12,903 nucleotides of DNA from Acidobacteriaceae bacterium (GCA_003165095.1 PLSH01000355.1:1-12903); one strand, 5' to 3'; counted from the stretch's first letter, positions 1-5,986 are shown. Notes: generated by a model not told the origin, from the sequence alone. Made by a program: numbers and translations.

Positions 1-845
1 GCGCGCCCGATCATCACCGCGTCGCAGCCCGTCTCGGCCACCATCGCCGCCGCATCCTCCGGCGTGCGGATGTCGCCATTGCCGATCACCGGAATTCCCA
101 CCGCCTGTTTCACCTGCGCAATCCATTGCCACTGCGCCTGGCCGCTGTAACCCTGTTCGCGGGTCCGCGCATGGAGCGCCACGGCGTTGAGTCCCTCGCT
201 TTCAGCCATACGCGCCAGCTCCACACACACAATCTGGTTCTCGTTCCAGCCTGTCCTGAATTTCACCGTGAAGGGAATTGCCACCGACTTGCGCACGGCG
301 CGAAAGATCTCGCCGATCCGGGGCAAATCCCGCAGCAGCCCCGATCCTCCGTTGCATCCGACTACGCGCTTGGCGGGGCAGCCGAGGTTTAGATCCACGG
401 TGTCGAAGCCTGTTTCCTCGACAATTCGAGCCGCATCTGCCAAGGTTTCAGGATTGGACCCGAACAGTTGCGCTCCGATGGGGTGTTCGTCGTCGTAGAA
501 GGTCAGATACCTGCGCCGTTTCGATTCCCGCATCCGGGCCAGGCCGTCTGCCGAAGTGAACTCGGTCATGAGCAGGCCGCAGCCCGACTGCGTATTGGTG
601 ACCTCAGCCTCGACCGATGATTCAGCGTGGTTCTCGCCGGTATTTGAAGCCGTGAACGAGCTGGCGTGGCGAATGAATCGCCTGAAAACGGTGTCGGTGA
701 CGCCAGCCATGGGGGCCAGCACCGTGGCAGGAGCTACCGTGACGCTTCCCAGGCGCACTTCAGCCGGGACCCGCGATTCGGCGGGCATCATGTGCTCCCT
801 GGGATTGTCCCAGTCCTTTTTGACGGTAAAACCCTTGCCAGCCAT
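1..845 (-). CDS. dusB: tRNA-dihydrouridine synthase, DusB-like (3' end cut by window edge)
   Basis: Flavoenzyme that reduces uridine to dihydrouridine in the D-loop of tRNA using FMN and NADPH, in the cytoplasm. About 281 residues are visible, the N-terminal TIM-barrel part. Seen: the FMN-site start APMAGVTD (residues 44-51), LNLGCPAKR with the catalytic-type Cys at 156, VKFRTGW with Lys195, LHAR with His225 and IGNGDIRTPEDA at 254-265. The reading frame runs off the left edge at ...MIGRA, so the rest of the barrel and the C-terminal tRNA-binding helical domain are missing from the window. ATG at 843-845 is preceded by AAAGGG about 5-6 nt upstream. Odd: compared with the usual FRxLxxxxGAGLxxTE pattern there are about 25 extra residues (roughly 61-86) between FRRFIR and GCGLLMTEFTS. 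The DusB subtype is inferred because it is the usual single bacterial Dus; the family call itself is firm. Confidence 0.93.
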   Translation of the reverse strand, partial: MAGKGFTVKKDWDNPREHMMPAESRVPAEVRLGSVTVAPATVLAPMAGVTDTVFRRFIRHASSFTASNTGENHAESSVEAEVTNTQSGCGLLMTEFTSADGLARMRESKRRRYLTFYDDEHPIGAQLFGSNPETLADAARIVEETGFDTVDLNLGCPAKRVVGCNGGSGLLRDLPRIGEIFRAVRKSVAIPFTVKFRTGWNENQIVCVELARMAESEGLNAVALHARTREQGYSGQAQWQWIAQVKQAVGIPVIGNGDIRTPEDAAAMVAETGCDAVMIGR

Positions 846-897
846 AGGAACCCTTTGAGTTTCCAAGCACAGGAAAAAACCGGCCCAAACACACTCA

Positions 898-919
898 GGC
901 CTCCGCCGCGGCGGAGGCC
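898..919 (-). terminator. Perfect GC-rich palindrome between rpmE and dusB, possible terminator
   Basis: Two 11-base arms (GGCCTCCGCCG and its exact reverse complement) abut with no spacer. As RNA this would fold as a stem of about 9 bp closed by a CGCG loop. On the minus strand it lies 33 nt after the rpmE stop. It is followed by a weak GTGTGTTTGGG stretch and only later by TTTTTT, so the U-tract is displaced. It could be a weak rpmE terminator or an mRNA 3'-end stabilising hairpin. No T-run follows it on the plus strand. Confidence 0.45.
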
Positions 920-951
920 CGATCATGCTATCTCGCTGAATCTGCTACGTG

Positions 952-1176
952 TTACTTAGCCTTCACTTCGCTGGCCTTGGCGTATTTCCGGCGGAAGCGC
1001 TCAACGCGTCCCGCGGTATCAACCAGGCGCTGCTTGCCGGTAAAGAACGGGTGGCAAACGGAGCAGATTTCCACGTGAATGTCACCCTTGTGGGTCGACC
1101 TGGTCTCAAAATGACTTCCGCAGGCGCAAAGCACCCGGACCGCGGCATAATTGGGATGAATCTTTTCCTTGGGCAT
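952..1176 (-). CDS. rpmE: 50S ribosomal protein L31, zinc-binding (C+) type
   Basis: 74-residue large-subunit ribosomal protein of the central protuberance, contributing to the bridge between subunits. The start [10 protein letters not shown] and the block [36 protein letters not shown] are diagnostic of bL31. Four cysteines in CxC (17, 19) and CxxC (38, 41) arrangement form the zinc site, so this is the zinc-containing form rather than the Cys-less zinc-starvation paralogue. Length is normal (about 70 residues). The ATG has only a weak AAGAG directly upstream. A well-spaced promoter lies about 40-70 nt upstream, so the gene has its own transcription start. It is followed by dusB after 106 nt. 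Confidence 0.97.
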   Translation of the reverse strand: MPKEKIHPNYAAVRVLCACGSHFETRSTHKGDIHVEICSVCHPFFTGKQRLVDTAGRVERFRRKYAKASEVKAK

Positions 1177-1215
1177 CTCTTAAAAACAGACCTTTCCTCG
1201 AAACTCTTCTCTTCT

Positions 1216-1244
1216 ATTGTAGGGGCATTCGTCCGGTTTCGCAA
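1216..1244 (-). promoter_or_regulatory. Sigma70-type promoter for rpmE
   Basis: Reading the minus strand, TTGCGA (1239-1244) is followed by a 17-nt spacer and TACAAT (1216-1221). This is near-consensus in both boxes with ideal spacing. Predicted transcription start is near 1209, giving a 5' leader of about 33 nt before the rpmE ATG at 1176. This is the best-formed promoter I see in the window. Confidence 0.75.
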
Positions 1245-1267
1245 TTACCAGGCCGGCGGGTCCGAAA

Positions 1268-1540
1268 TCAGGGAGTTTGAATCACGTCTTTTTTGGCCGT
1301 GCTCTTTTTGGTTTTCCGTGCGTCCAAGAAAAGCCGTCCAAGCAGATAGCACCAGAGTAATCCGATCAGCACTGCTGCGGCGCCCCAGAAATAAGTGTGC
1401 GTCCACGCCGAATGGACATCTGTTTTTGGAATCTGGGTTAACCAAACCCAGTACGCAAGCCGATAAGCACACTCAATTCCCAGCAGCGTGAGTACCGCAA
1501 GGCCGAGTCCCGTGAACCCGGAAGTTTTTGCCGCCATCAT
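1268..1540 (-). CDS. Small two-helix membrane protein, unknown function
   Basis: 90 residues, function not recognised. Two hydrophobic segments are visible, about residues 12-34 and 50-71, followed by a highly basic tail (ARKTKKSTAKK) that probably stays in the cytoplasm by the positive-inside rule. That places both termini inside and a short Trp/His-containing loop outside. A strong Shine-Dalgarno (GGGAGG) lies just before tandem ATG codons. The second ATG (1537) has the better 6-nt spacing, so the protein may be 89 residues. It is on the same strand as the GDSL gene upstream (78-nt gap) and rpmE downstream, which has its own promoter in the 91-nt gap. The good RBS and clean membrane topology argue it is real. 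Confidence 0.7.
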   Translation of the reverse strand: MMAAKTSGFTGLGLAVLTLLGIECAYRLAYWVWLTQIPKTDVHSAWTHTYFWGAAAVLIGLLWCYLLGRLFLDARKTKKSTAKKDVIQTP

Positions 1541-1618
1541 GATCCTCCCAACAGCACGAAAGGCGCCGTGGTTTGTGACCTCAACACCTTCGATTCACCG
1601 GCCCCAGTCGCCTGACGC

Positions 1619-2440
1619 CTAATTTCCGGTCCCGGTCTTCAACGCCTTCTCGATTCCAGCCTCAACGAGGGGCGTCATGATCGCGTACCCTCCGGGGAGA
1701 GGGTGCACGCCGTCTTTGCTGAGCGCCGCGGGCAGACCGCCGCGCTCGTCTTTCATGGCCGAATAGTAGTCGACGTAGATGTAGCCCTTGAGATCCGCGT
1801 AAGCCTTGATCCACTGGTTGAGCGCGGCAATCTTCGGCGCCGGATCGAGCCCCGGTTTCCAGGGAAAATCGAACGAGGGGGTTATGGAACAGAGCACCAC
1901 TCGAATCCCGTTCGCCGCCGCCAGGTCGGCCATCGAAGCCAGGTTATCTTCGGTCTGTTCCGGCGTCATGGGGCCGGTGTTTCCGGCAATGTCGTTGGTG
2001 CCCGCCAGAATGACTACGGCCTTCGGCTTGAGATCGATCACGTCCTGGCGGAAACGGATCAGCATCTGCGGCGAAGTTTGCCCGCTGATGCCGCGGTTGA
2101 TGTACGGCTTGCCGGGGAACGAACCGTCGGGCCCCTCAATCTTCCATCCCTGGGTGATGGAGTCGCCCATGAATACCACACGGGCTTCGCCAGGCGCGGG
2201 CGGACCCAATGCCAGGTCAGCGTTCGTGAAGCGCTCAAGGTTTCCGAAGTCCACCAACAACTGCTGGTCGTGCTGGGTCCAATAGGGGCCGGTGTGGGGA
2301 GCCGGAGCGGGGGTCTGAGCGGGCGATTGAGCTTGCGCCGGCGCGGCTCCCGCTGACTGTGCCATCAAGCCGGCCGGAGACAGCAATCCAGCCAGAACCG
2401 TGAGAATGCACCACGCGGTGCGCGCGTTACCTTTTGTCAA
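1619..2440 (-). CDS. Secreted SGNH/GDSL-family lipase/acylhydrolase
   Basis: Serine hydrolase of the SGNH superfamily, acting on ester bonds of lipids or acylated carbohydrates; the substrate cannot be told. From the chosen start it is 273 residues. A signal peptide covers 1-28 (hydrophobic WCILTVLAGLL, cleavage after LMAQ), then an Ala/Pro/Gln linker at 29-48. Catalytic blocks: MGDSITQGW with nucleophile Ser94, NRGISGQ with block-II Gly (117-120), GTND with Asn149, and DGVH with Asp243 and His246. The start is TTG at 2438-2440, with GGAG 8 nt upstream, and gives a normal signal peptide. An upstream ATG at 2587 would add 49 residues with no secretion-signal logic and no RBS, so I reject it. 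The PYWTQHDQQLLVDFGNLERF stretch before the GDS block resembles the platelet-activating-factor acetylhydrolase-like branch. Confidence 0.9.
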   Translation of the reverse strand: MTKGNARTAWCILTVLAGLLSPAGLMAQSAGAAPAQAQSPAQTPAPAPHTGPYWTQHDQQLLVDFGNLERFTNADLALGPPAPGEARVVFMGDSITQGWKIEGPDGSFPGKPYINRGISGQTSPQMLIRFRQDVIDLKPKAVVILAGTNDIAGNTGPMTPEQTEDNLASMADLAAANGIRVVLCSITPSFDFPWKPGLDPAPKIAALNQWIKAYADLKGYIYVDYYSAMKDERGGLPAALSKDGVHPLPGGYAIMTPLVEAGIEKALKTGTGN

Positions 2441-2621
2441 GAGATCATCTCCGCTACTTGTGAAGATTTTCGCACAGGGAGGGAGAGCCACGGTCAAGAA
2501 AATTCCGTTCAATCGCGGCTCGGAATGCAGACAGATACGGCTGGAGCGTGGCAGAGCTTTTTCCACATAACGGCACCAGCCTCGCACCGCCTCTCACACG
2601 AGTTCTTTACGCTAGGCTTGA

Positions 2622-3386
2622 ATGGAGATGAGCATTTGCCCAATCTGCGATGGAGTAGGACTGGTCAGGGTAGTTGACGGGGCCGGGAAATGGGTTTCGC
2701 GTCCCTGCACGTGCCAGGAGATGGAGCGGGAAGAGCGCCGCATTGCCGCCGCTCGCATCCCGCAGCGCTACCGCGACTGCACCCTGGATGCCTATGAGAT
2801 CTACCACGGGGCGGATCGTTCGCTGGCCGAAGCGCTGCAGACGGCGCGCAAGTTTGTCGATGCTTACCCGGTGGACACGGCGCACAAGGGACTGCTTTTC
2901 ACCGGCTCCATCGGGGTTGGGAAGACGCACCTGGCGGTTGGAGTGCTGCAGCGGCTGGTCCGCGAGCGCGGGGTTCGCGGTCTCTTCTGCGACTACCGGG
3001 AGCTGCTCAAGAACATCCAAAACAGTTACAACCCGCAGGTCAATGTGACCGAGTTGGAACTGCTCAAGCCGGTTTTTGCGGCTGAGGTGCTGGTTCTGGA
3101 CGACCTGGGCGCGCAGAAGCCCAGTGAGTGGTTATGGGACAACGTGGCCCTGATTCTCAACACCCGCTACAACGACAAGATGTCGACCATCATTACGACG
3201 AACTACTCCGACCTTCCCGCAGCCGCCGGGGCGCTAAACGATGTGGAGCGGGCGGGGCGCGAGCAAACCCTCGGCGACCGCATTGGGGACCGCATGCTTT
3301 CTCGAATCGCGGAGATGTGCATCCGGGTGAAAATGACCGGTAAGGACTGCCGTCAAAACGACATTAAGCGGGCCCGATTCGGGTGA
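2622..3386 (+). CDS. DnaC/IstB-type AAA+ ATPase with N-terminal Cys motif (helicase-loader-like)
   Basis: 254-residue ATPase of the DnaC/DnaI/IstB group, whose members load a replicative helicase or assist a transposase. Seen: N-terminal CPxC (Cys6, Cys9) and CTC (Cys29, Cys31), probably a zinc module as in DnaI; Walker A GSIGVGKTH (95-103, Lys101); Walker B VLVLDDLG (156-163); sensor-1 TTN (192-194); and GDRMLSRI (222-229), which carries the candidate arginine finger/sensor-2 arginines. Two ATGs compete, 2622 and 2628. The second has GGAG touching it and the first has AGG 5 nt before, so I keep the first. There is no istA transposase or phage gene beside it, so a chromosomal helicase loader is more likely than an insertion-sequence helper. 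It is transcribed divergently from the GDSL hydrolase and followed by the palindromic repeat region. Confidence 0.88.
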   Translation: MEMSICPICDGVGLVRVVDGAGKWVSRPCTCQEMEREERRIAAARIPQRYRDCTLDAYEIYHGADRSLAEALQTARKFVDAYPVDTAHKGLLFTGSIGVGKTHLAVGVLQRLVRERGVRGLFCDYRELLKNIQNSYNPQVNVTELELLKPVFAAEVLVLDDLGAQKPSEWLWDNVALILNTRYNDKMSTIITTNYSDLPAAAGALNDVERAGREQTLGDRIGDRMLSRIAEMCIRVKMTGKDCRQNDIKRARFG

Positions 3387-3462
3387 AGGGCTGGAATTGG
3401 CGGCTACGGCATTGAACTTTCCTGGGTATTGACCAAAGTGCGGGCATTTTCCGGGGGCTGAG

Positions 3463-3504
3463 GCCCCTGAACCTCTTGGAGTTGCCTCTTTGGCACGACT
3501 GAAG
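3463..3504 (+). repeat. 42-bp direct repeat, copy 1 (palindrome truncated)
   Basis: Begins GCCCCTGAACCTCTTGGAG and ends TTGGCACGACTGAAG, identical at all 42 positions to 3649-3690. Three of the four preceding bases also match (TGAG here, TGAA in copy 2). After GACTGAAG this copy continues AGACTGCG instead of TCGTGCC, so the right arm of the terminal palindrome is missing. Confidence 0.9.
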
Positions 3505-3564
3505 AGACTGCGTAAAAAGGCCGAACTTTGGATGAAGTTGGCTGAAAGCATTCTTCCGGGGCCA

Positions 3565-3589
3565 AAGCCCACGTTAATTTTGTGGGCTT
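3565..3589. repeat. Inverted repeat, 8-bp arms
   Basis: AAGCCCAC (3565-3572) and GTGGGCTT (3582-3589) are exact reverse complements around a 9-nt AT-rich loop. It is part of the palindromic mosaic and lies just before the next hairpin. Confidence 0.7.
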
Positions 3590-3592
3590 CGT

Positions 3593-3612
3593 GCGGGGGT
3601 TGAAACCCCCGC
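3593..3612. repeat. 20-nt palindrome, 9-bp arms around GA
   Basis: GCGGGGGTT and AACCCCCGC flank a central GA. It has the same 9-GA-9 architecture as the palindrome at 3678-3697 although the arm sequence is unrelated, which suggests selection for the fold rather than for sequence. No T-run follows on either strand, so it is not an intrinsic terminator. Confidence 0.75.
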
Positions 3613-3648
3613 CTCCCTCCGGAAAAGAGTTTTTCCGCAGCCTGTGAA

Positions 3649-3690
3649 GCCCCTGAACCTCTTGGAGTTGCCTCTTTGGCACGACTGAAG
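3649..3690 (+). repeat. 42-bp direct repeat, copy 2
   Basis: Identical to 3463-3504, offset 186 bp. This copy retains the complete terminal palindrome (3678-3697). Confidence 0.9.
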
Positions 3691-3697
3691 TCGTGCC
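3678..3697. repeat. Complete GGCACGACT-GA-AGTCGTGCC palindrome
   Basis: Perfect 9-bp arms around GA. This is the right boundary of the second 42-bp repeat and probably the conserved core of the element family. A CCCTTTC stretch follows but no T-run, so terminator function is unlikely. Confidence 0.8.
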
Positions 3698-3760
3698 CTT
3701 TCAAGGCGCCCGCTGATTAAAGCTACAGCTGAGCGTAAACAACGTGTTGAAATTCTTGAG

Positions 3761-3907
3761 CTAGAACACCCAGAGGCTGCCCAGCAGCAACAGCATCGCC
3801 GCGATGGTCAGGCCTTTGTAAAGCCAGTCTGCCGGGCGTTGCGGCTGCTCTTTGCCGTCAGTCGATCCGGGCGGCGCAGCGGAGAGGAATTCGGGAGAGG
3901 ATTGCAT
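3761..3907 (-). CDS. Tiny single-helix membrane protein, unknown function
   Basis: 48 residues, function not recognised. A hydrophilic Pro/Gly/Gln-rich N-terminal half (MQSSPEFLSAAPPGS...) is followed by DWLYKGLTIAAMLLLLGSLWVF, a single hydrophobic segment that ends exactly at the C-terminus (about residues 30-48), so it looks like a tail-anchored peptide. I use the ATG at 3905-3907, preceded by AGG with 6-nt spacing. The same frame is open up to 4033, but that 42-residue extension has no membrane or domain character. It is divergent from the DUF2393-like gene. It may be a chance frame; the shape and RBS give moderate support. Confidence 0.45.
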   Translation of the reverse strand: MQSSPEFLSAAPPGSTDGKEQPQRPADWLYKGLTIAAMLLLLGSLWVF

Positions 3908-4140
3908 CGTAGGCCTACCTTTCAATGCCTTTTGGCAAAAGGTGAAGAAGAGAGTCATGCGCACGTTAAAGTCCTGTGCGGGTCTTGCATGCTTAGACGC
4001 ATCACAATTCCCGGAGATGCTCGAATTCAGCAAATCAAAGAAAGTTTCATGGTCCTGTCTTCTTTATCGTCTTTGTTCGGGAAGTCTTTCGCCGCGGGCT
4101 GGGATTCTCATGGTTCCGGGTATCTCTTCAGTAACGGGTG

Positions 4141-4146
4141 TACAAT
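4141..4146 (+). promoter_or_regulatory. -10 element for a leaderless transcript
   Basis: TACAAT, followed by exactly 7 nt and then the GTG start at 4154, where transcription would be expected to begin. There is no Shine-Dalgarno between it and the start, and no convincing -35 box 16-18 nt upstream. Confidence 0.5.
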
Positions 4147-4153
4147 TTCGCTC

Positions 4154-4675
4154 GTGAGCACAGGTCCTCAACTTGTCCGTCCTGCCGCGCCGGCCGAGCG
4201 CAACTGGATTCCTTTAGCCATTGCTGCCGCGGTTGTCGTGGCTGTAACGGTTGTTCTGGTGCTGGTTCTCGGGCACGGCAAGAACGCGCCGCAGGTGACG
4301 CCCATCTCAGCCCAACTTGACGCTTACGCACCGAGCCTTTCCATCACGCACCTGGCCATGAGCGAGTCAGCCAATCTGGCCGGCGGCAAGGTGACGTATC
4401 TCGATGGCCACATTGCCAACACCGGCAGCCGGACGGTGGCCGGTATCACGGTGCAGGTGCTGTTCCGCAATTACGTCCACGAAGTGGCGTGGAACGAGAC
4501 CCAGCCGCTCAATCTGATCAGAACGCGCGACCCCTACGTGGACATCGAGCCGCTCAGCGCCGCTCCGCTCAAACCGGGCGAGGGGCAGGACTTCCGGCTG
4601 ATCTTCGACACGGTTCCCCATAGCTGGGACGGGGCGTTTCCTGAGATTCGAATCATCCACGTCAACGCGAAATAG
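4154..4675 (+). CDS. Single-pass membrane protein with DUF2393-like extracytoplasmic domain
   Basis: 173 residues from GTG. A short cytoplasmic N-terminus is followed by one strong membrane helix (about 19-40, AIAAAVVVAVTVVLVLVLG) and a beta-rich exported domain (about 57-170). That domain contains GHIANTGSRTVAGITVQVLFRN, then RTRDPYVDIEPLSAAPLKPGEGQDFRL and ends EIRIIHV. This pattern (strand-rich, GxIxNTG...V.GI.V.V.FRN) is what I recall for DUF2393/FxLYD-type domains common in Acidobacteriota; the family name is from memory. Molecular function is unknown. The frame is open upstream to 3839, but that part is not protein-like. The GTG start sits 7 nt after a TACAAT box, suggesting a leaderless mRNA. 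It has no operon partner: the downstream gap is 342 bp. Confidence 0.8.
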   Translation: MSTGPQLVRPAAPAERNWIPLAIAAAVVVAVTVVLVLVLGHGKNAPQVTPISAQLDAYAPSLSITHLAMSESANLAGGKVTYLDGHIANTGSRTVAGITVQVLFRNYVHEVAWNETQPLNLIRTRDPYVDIEPLSAAPLKPGEGQDFRLIFDTVPHSWDGAFPEIRIIHVNAK

Positions 4676-4757
4676 CGGCGGGTCAACTGCCTTCAGATGG
4701 ATTGCGAACGAAGCGGGCGGCGCGGCCGGTTCGGTTTGGATCTGTTGAGCCGGAGCC

Positions 4758-4790
4758 GTACTTTCTCCGGGTTTACAAGGTAGAAAGTAC
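4758..4790. repeat. Inverted repeat, 9-bp arms, 15-nt loop
   Basis: GTACTTTCT (4758-4766) and AGAAAGTAC (4782-4790) are exact reverse complements; the loop includes CCGGGTTTACAAGG. No T-run follows. It is an operator or RNA hairpin candidate in the gap before the OmpA-like gene. Confidence 0.6.
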
Positions 4791-4853
4791 CCGACCATGC
4801 AAAAAATACACGATTGGGCCGCCCAATTTCCGGGGTTCGTGGCTCCAGGGCGG

Positions 4854-4900
4854 TTGAAGTTTTTGAAGTAAGTATAAGAATCAAAAATATTTACAAATTT
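4854..4900 (+). promoter_or_regulatory. Probable promoter region of the OmpA-like gene
   Basis: AT-rich island with TTGAAG at 4863-4868 and AAATAT at 4885-4890 (16-nt spacer). Another reading, TTGAAG 4854-4859 with TATAAG 4873-4878, has too short a spacer. The exact hexamers are uncertain. Confidence 0.35.
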
Positions 4901-5017
4901 GTCTCCGGATGCTCCTGCCTTTGGCATCTCCGTTGCACTTGTGAAGGGCGGGCAGCGAGGTCGCTCAACCTGCGGGTGGTTTGCTTTTAACCCGAATCAA
5001 CGAGAGGCAATAAACCC

Positions 5018-5914
5018 ATGAAGACCAGCGAACAGATTTTGAGATCATTTCCGCGTCATTGCGCCGTACTTTTACTGGCATCCGCTATTGGCCTCCCTGC
5101 GTGGGCGCAGCAAGCGCAAACGACGGGGGATACCCAGAGCACACCTCCTTCGGCAGAGCAGCAGCCCTCCCCCGAGGCTCAGCCCTCGCTTAACACGCCG
5201 AAGGAGGGGTTCTGGGGTCGTGTAAATCCGTTGGCACGCAAGAAGTGGGTGAAGAAGCAGACCGACCCAATCAATGACCGGCTCACGGAACTGGATCAGG
5301 TCAACGCCCAAAACTCACGGGACATCAAGGACGTCGACAGCCGGGCCCAGGCAGGCATTCGCCGGGCACAGGGTGCAGCCGATGAGGCGAATCAGGCGGC
5401 AACCGCGGCAGGCAATGAGGCACAAAACGCCAGCAATACCGCGCAGCAGGCTTCAGGCCATGTGAATGACTTGAATACAACCGTGAACGGCATCGACCAG
5501 TACCGGAAGATCACGGATCTCGAGGTTTCATTCCGCAGCGGCACCGCGGTGCTGACAACGGCCTCTCGCGAGAAGCTCGACGCGTTGGCCGGGAGCCTGA
5601 CCGGCCGCGAAGGATACATCCTGGAGATGGAAGCTCATTCACCGGCATCGGGCAGTGCAGGCATTGAAAGCTCGGAGCGCCTGGCCGAAGCGGTCAAGCG
5701 CTATCTCGTAACCGAACACCAGATTCCCGTCTACCGGCTTCACGCTGTAGCTCTCGGCAACGCACAGGCGACCACGCCTGGCGACGATGACACGATGCCA
5801 GTGAGAGTCAGGACAAGCAGCGTGCACATTCGGTTGATGGAAAACAGTTTGGCGGCCCAGGCTTCAGCGCAACCCCAGAGCGCTGGCGCCTCGACCGGTG
5901 CGGAGCAGCCATAA
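5018..5914 (+). CDS. Secreted coiled-coil protein with degenerate OmpA-like domain
   Basis: 298 residues, exported. Layout: signal peptide 1-30 (LLLASAIGLPAWA, cut before QQ); Gln/Pro/Ser-rich linker 31-60; conserved-looking GFWGRVNPLARKKWVKKQTDPINDRL (64-89); an Ala-rich helical/coiled-coil segment with heptad-like DEANQAATAAGNEAQNASNTAQQA (about 90-158); an OmpA-C-like domain 168-275 (VSFRSGTAVLTTASREKLDALAGSL, ILEMEAHS, SSERLAEAVKRYLV); and a Gln/Ala-rich tail. OmpA-C domains bind peptidoglycan through an Asp in GHxD and an Arg in the helix motif. Here these positions read AHSP (Pro209) and ERLAEAV (Leu222), so the binding residues seem lost. The ATG is preceded by GAGAGG with 10-nt spacing. 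It is followed by hairpins and a strong terminator, so it is probably monocistronic. The role is probably structural in the periplasm or envelope. Confidence 0.8.
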   Translation: MKTSEQILRSFPRHCAVLLLASAIGLPAWAQQAQTTGDTQSTPPSAEQQPSPEAQPSLNTPKEGFWGRVNPLARKKWVKKQTDPINDRLTELDQVNAQNSRDIKDVDSRAQAGIRRAQGAADEANQAATAAGNEAQNASNTAQQASGHVNDLNTTVNGIDQYRKITDLEVSFRSGTAVLTTASREKLDALAGSLTGREGYILEMEAHSPASGSAGIESSERLAEAVKRYLVTEHQIPVYRLHAVALGNAQATTPGDDDTMPVRVRTSSVHIRLMENSLAAQASAQPQSAGASTGAEQP

Positions 5915-5986
5915 TTTAACGGCTACCCTCCACCGAGGAACGACCCCGCGCCCAACGGTCACCCCACCGTCAGGCCGCCAATCAAG

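Larger units (their letters stand above)
3387..3760. repeat. Intergenic mosaic of palindromes and direct repeats (REP-like)
   Basis: This 374-bp gap carries no convincing gene. It is built of short modules: an exact 42-bp direct repeat (two copies), hairpins at 3454-3467, 3565-3589, 3593-3612 and 3678-3697, and a second shared module GCATT(T/CT)TCCGGGG at 3444-3457 and 3548-3562. Three of the hairpins have a central GA between their arms. The GGCACGACTGAAGTCGTGCC palindrome, and GGGGCTGAGGCCCC-type ones, are of a style I remember from acidobacterial intergenic regions; that recollection could not be checked here. Copies look decayed: the first direct repeat has lost the right arm of its palindrome. 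Open frames on the minus strand across it are repeat artefacts. Confidence 0.8.
4676..5017. other. Gene-free gap with two inverted repeats and an AT-rich promoter-like zone
   Basis: No coding frame here looks real. Contents: an inverted repeat GTACTTTCT/AGAAAGTAC (4758-4790), a short odd palindrome ATTGGGC-C-GCCCAAT (4813-4827), and a sharply AT-rich stretch at about 4858-4900 in otherwise GC-rich DNA. That stretch carries TTGAAG motifs and TATAAG/AAATAT-like boxes and is the likeliest promoter region for the OmpA-like gene at 5018. This implies a 5' leader of about 110 nt. AGCGA-GG-TCGCT (a small hairpin near 4955) lies in that leader. Confidence 0.5.

Noticed and set aside
1703..2356. Plus-strand open frame of 217 codons
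   Set aside because: Lies antisense to the GDSL hydrolase with its intact catalytic blocks; Arg/Gly-rich composition typical of a GC-rich shadow frame.
2469..2497. TTGACC as -35 of a promoter for the GDSL gene (minus strand)
   Set aside because: The hexamers 17-18 nt downstream (TGCGAA, GCGAAA) are poor -10 boxes; evidence too thin to annotate.
3373..3383. CCCGA-T-TCGGG at the end of the ATPase gene as a terminator
   Set aside because: Only 5-bp arms inside the last codons and no T-run after it.
3234..3704. Minus-strand open frame of 156 codons containing FSRAKEATPRGSGAS twice
   Set aside because: It is the translation of the two copies of the 42-bp intergenic repeat and runs into the antisense of the ATPase gene. 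The amino-acid repeat only mirrors the DNA repeat.
3387..3760. CRISPR array
   Set aside because: Only two copies of a 42-bp repeat, 186 bp apart, with palindromes between; no regular spacing, spacers or cas genes.
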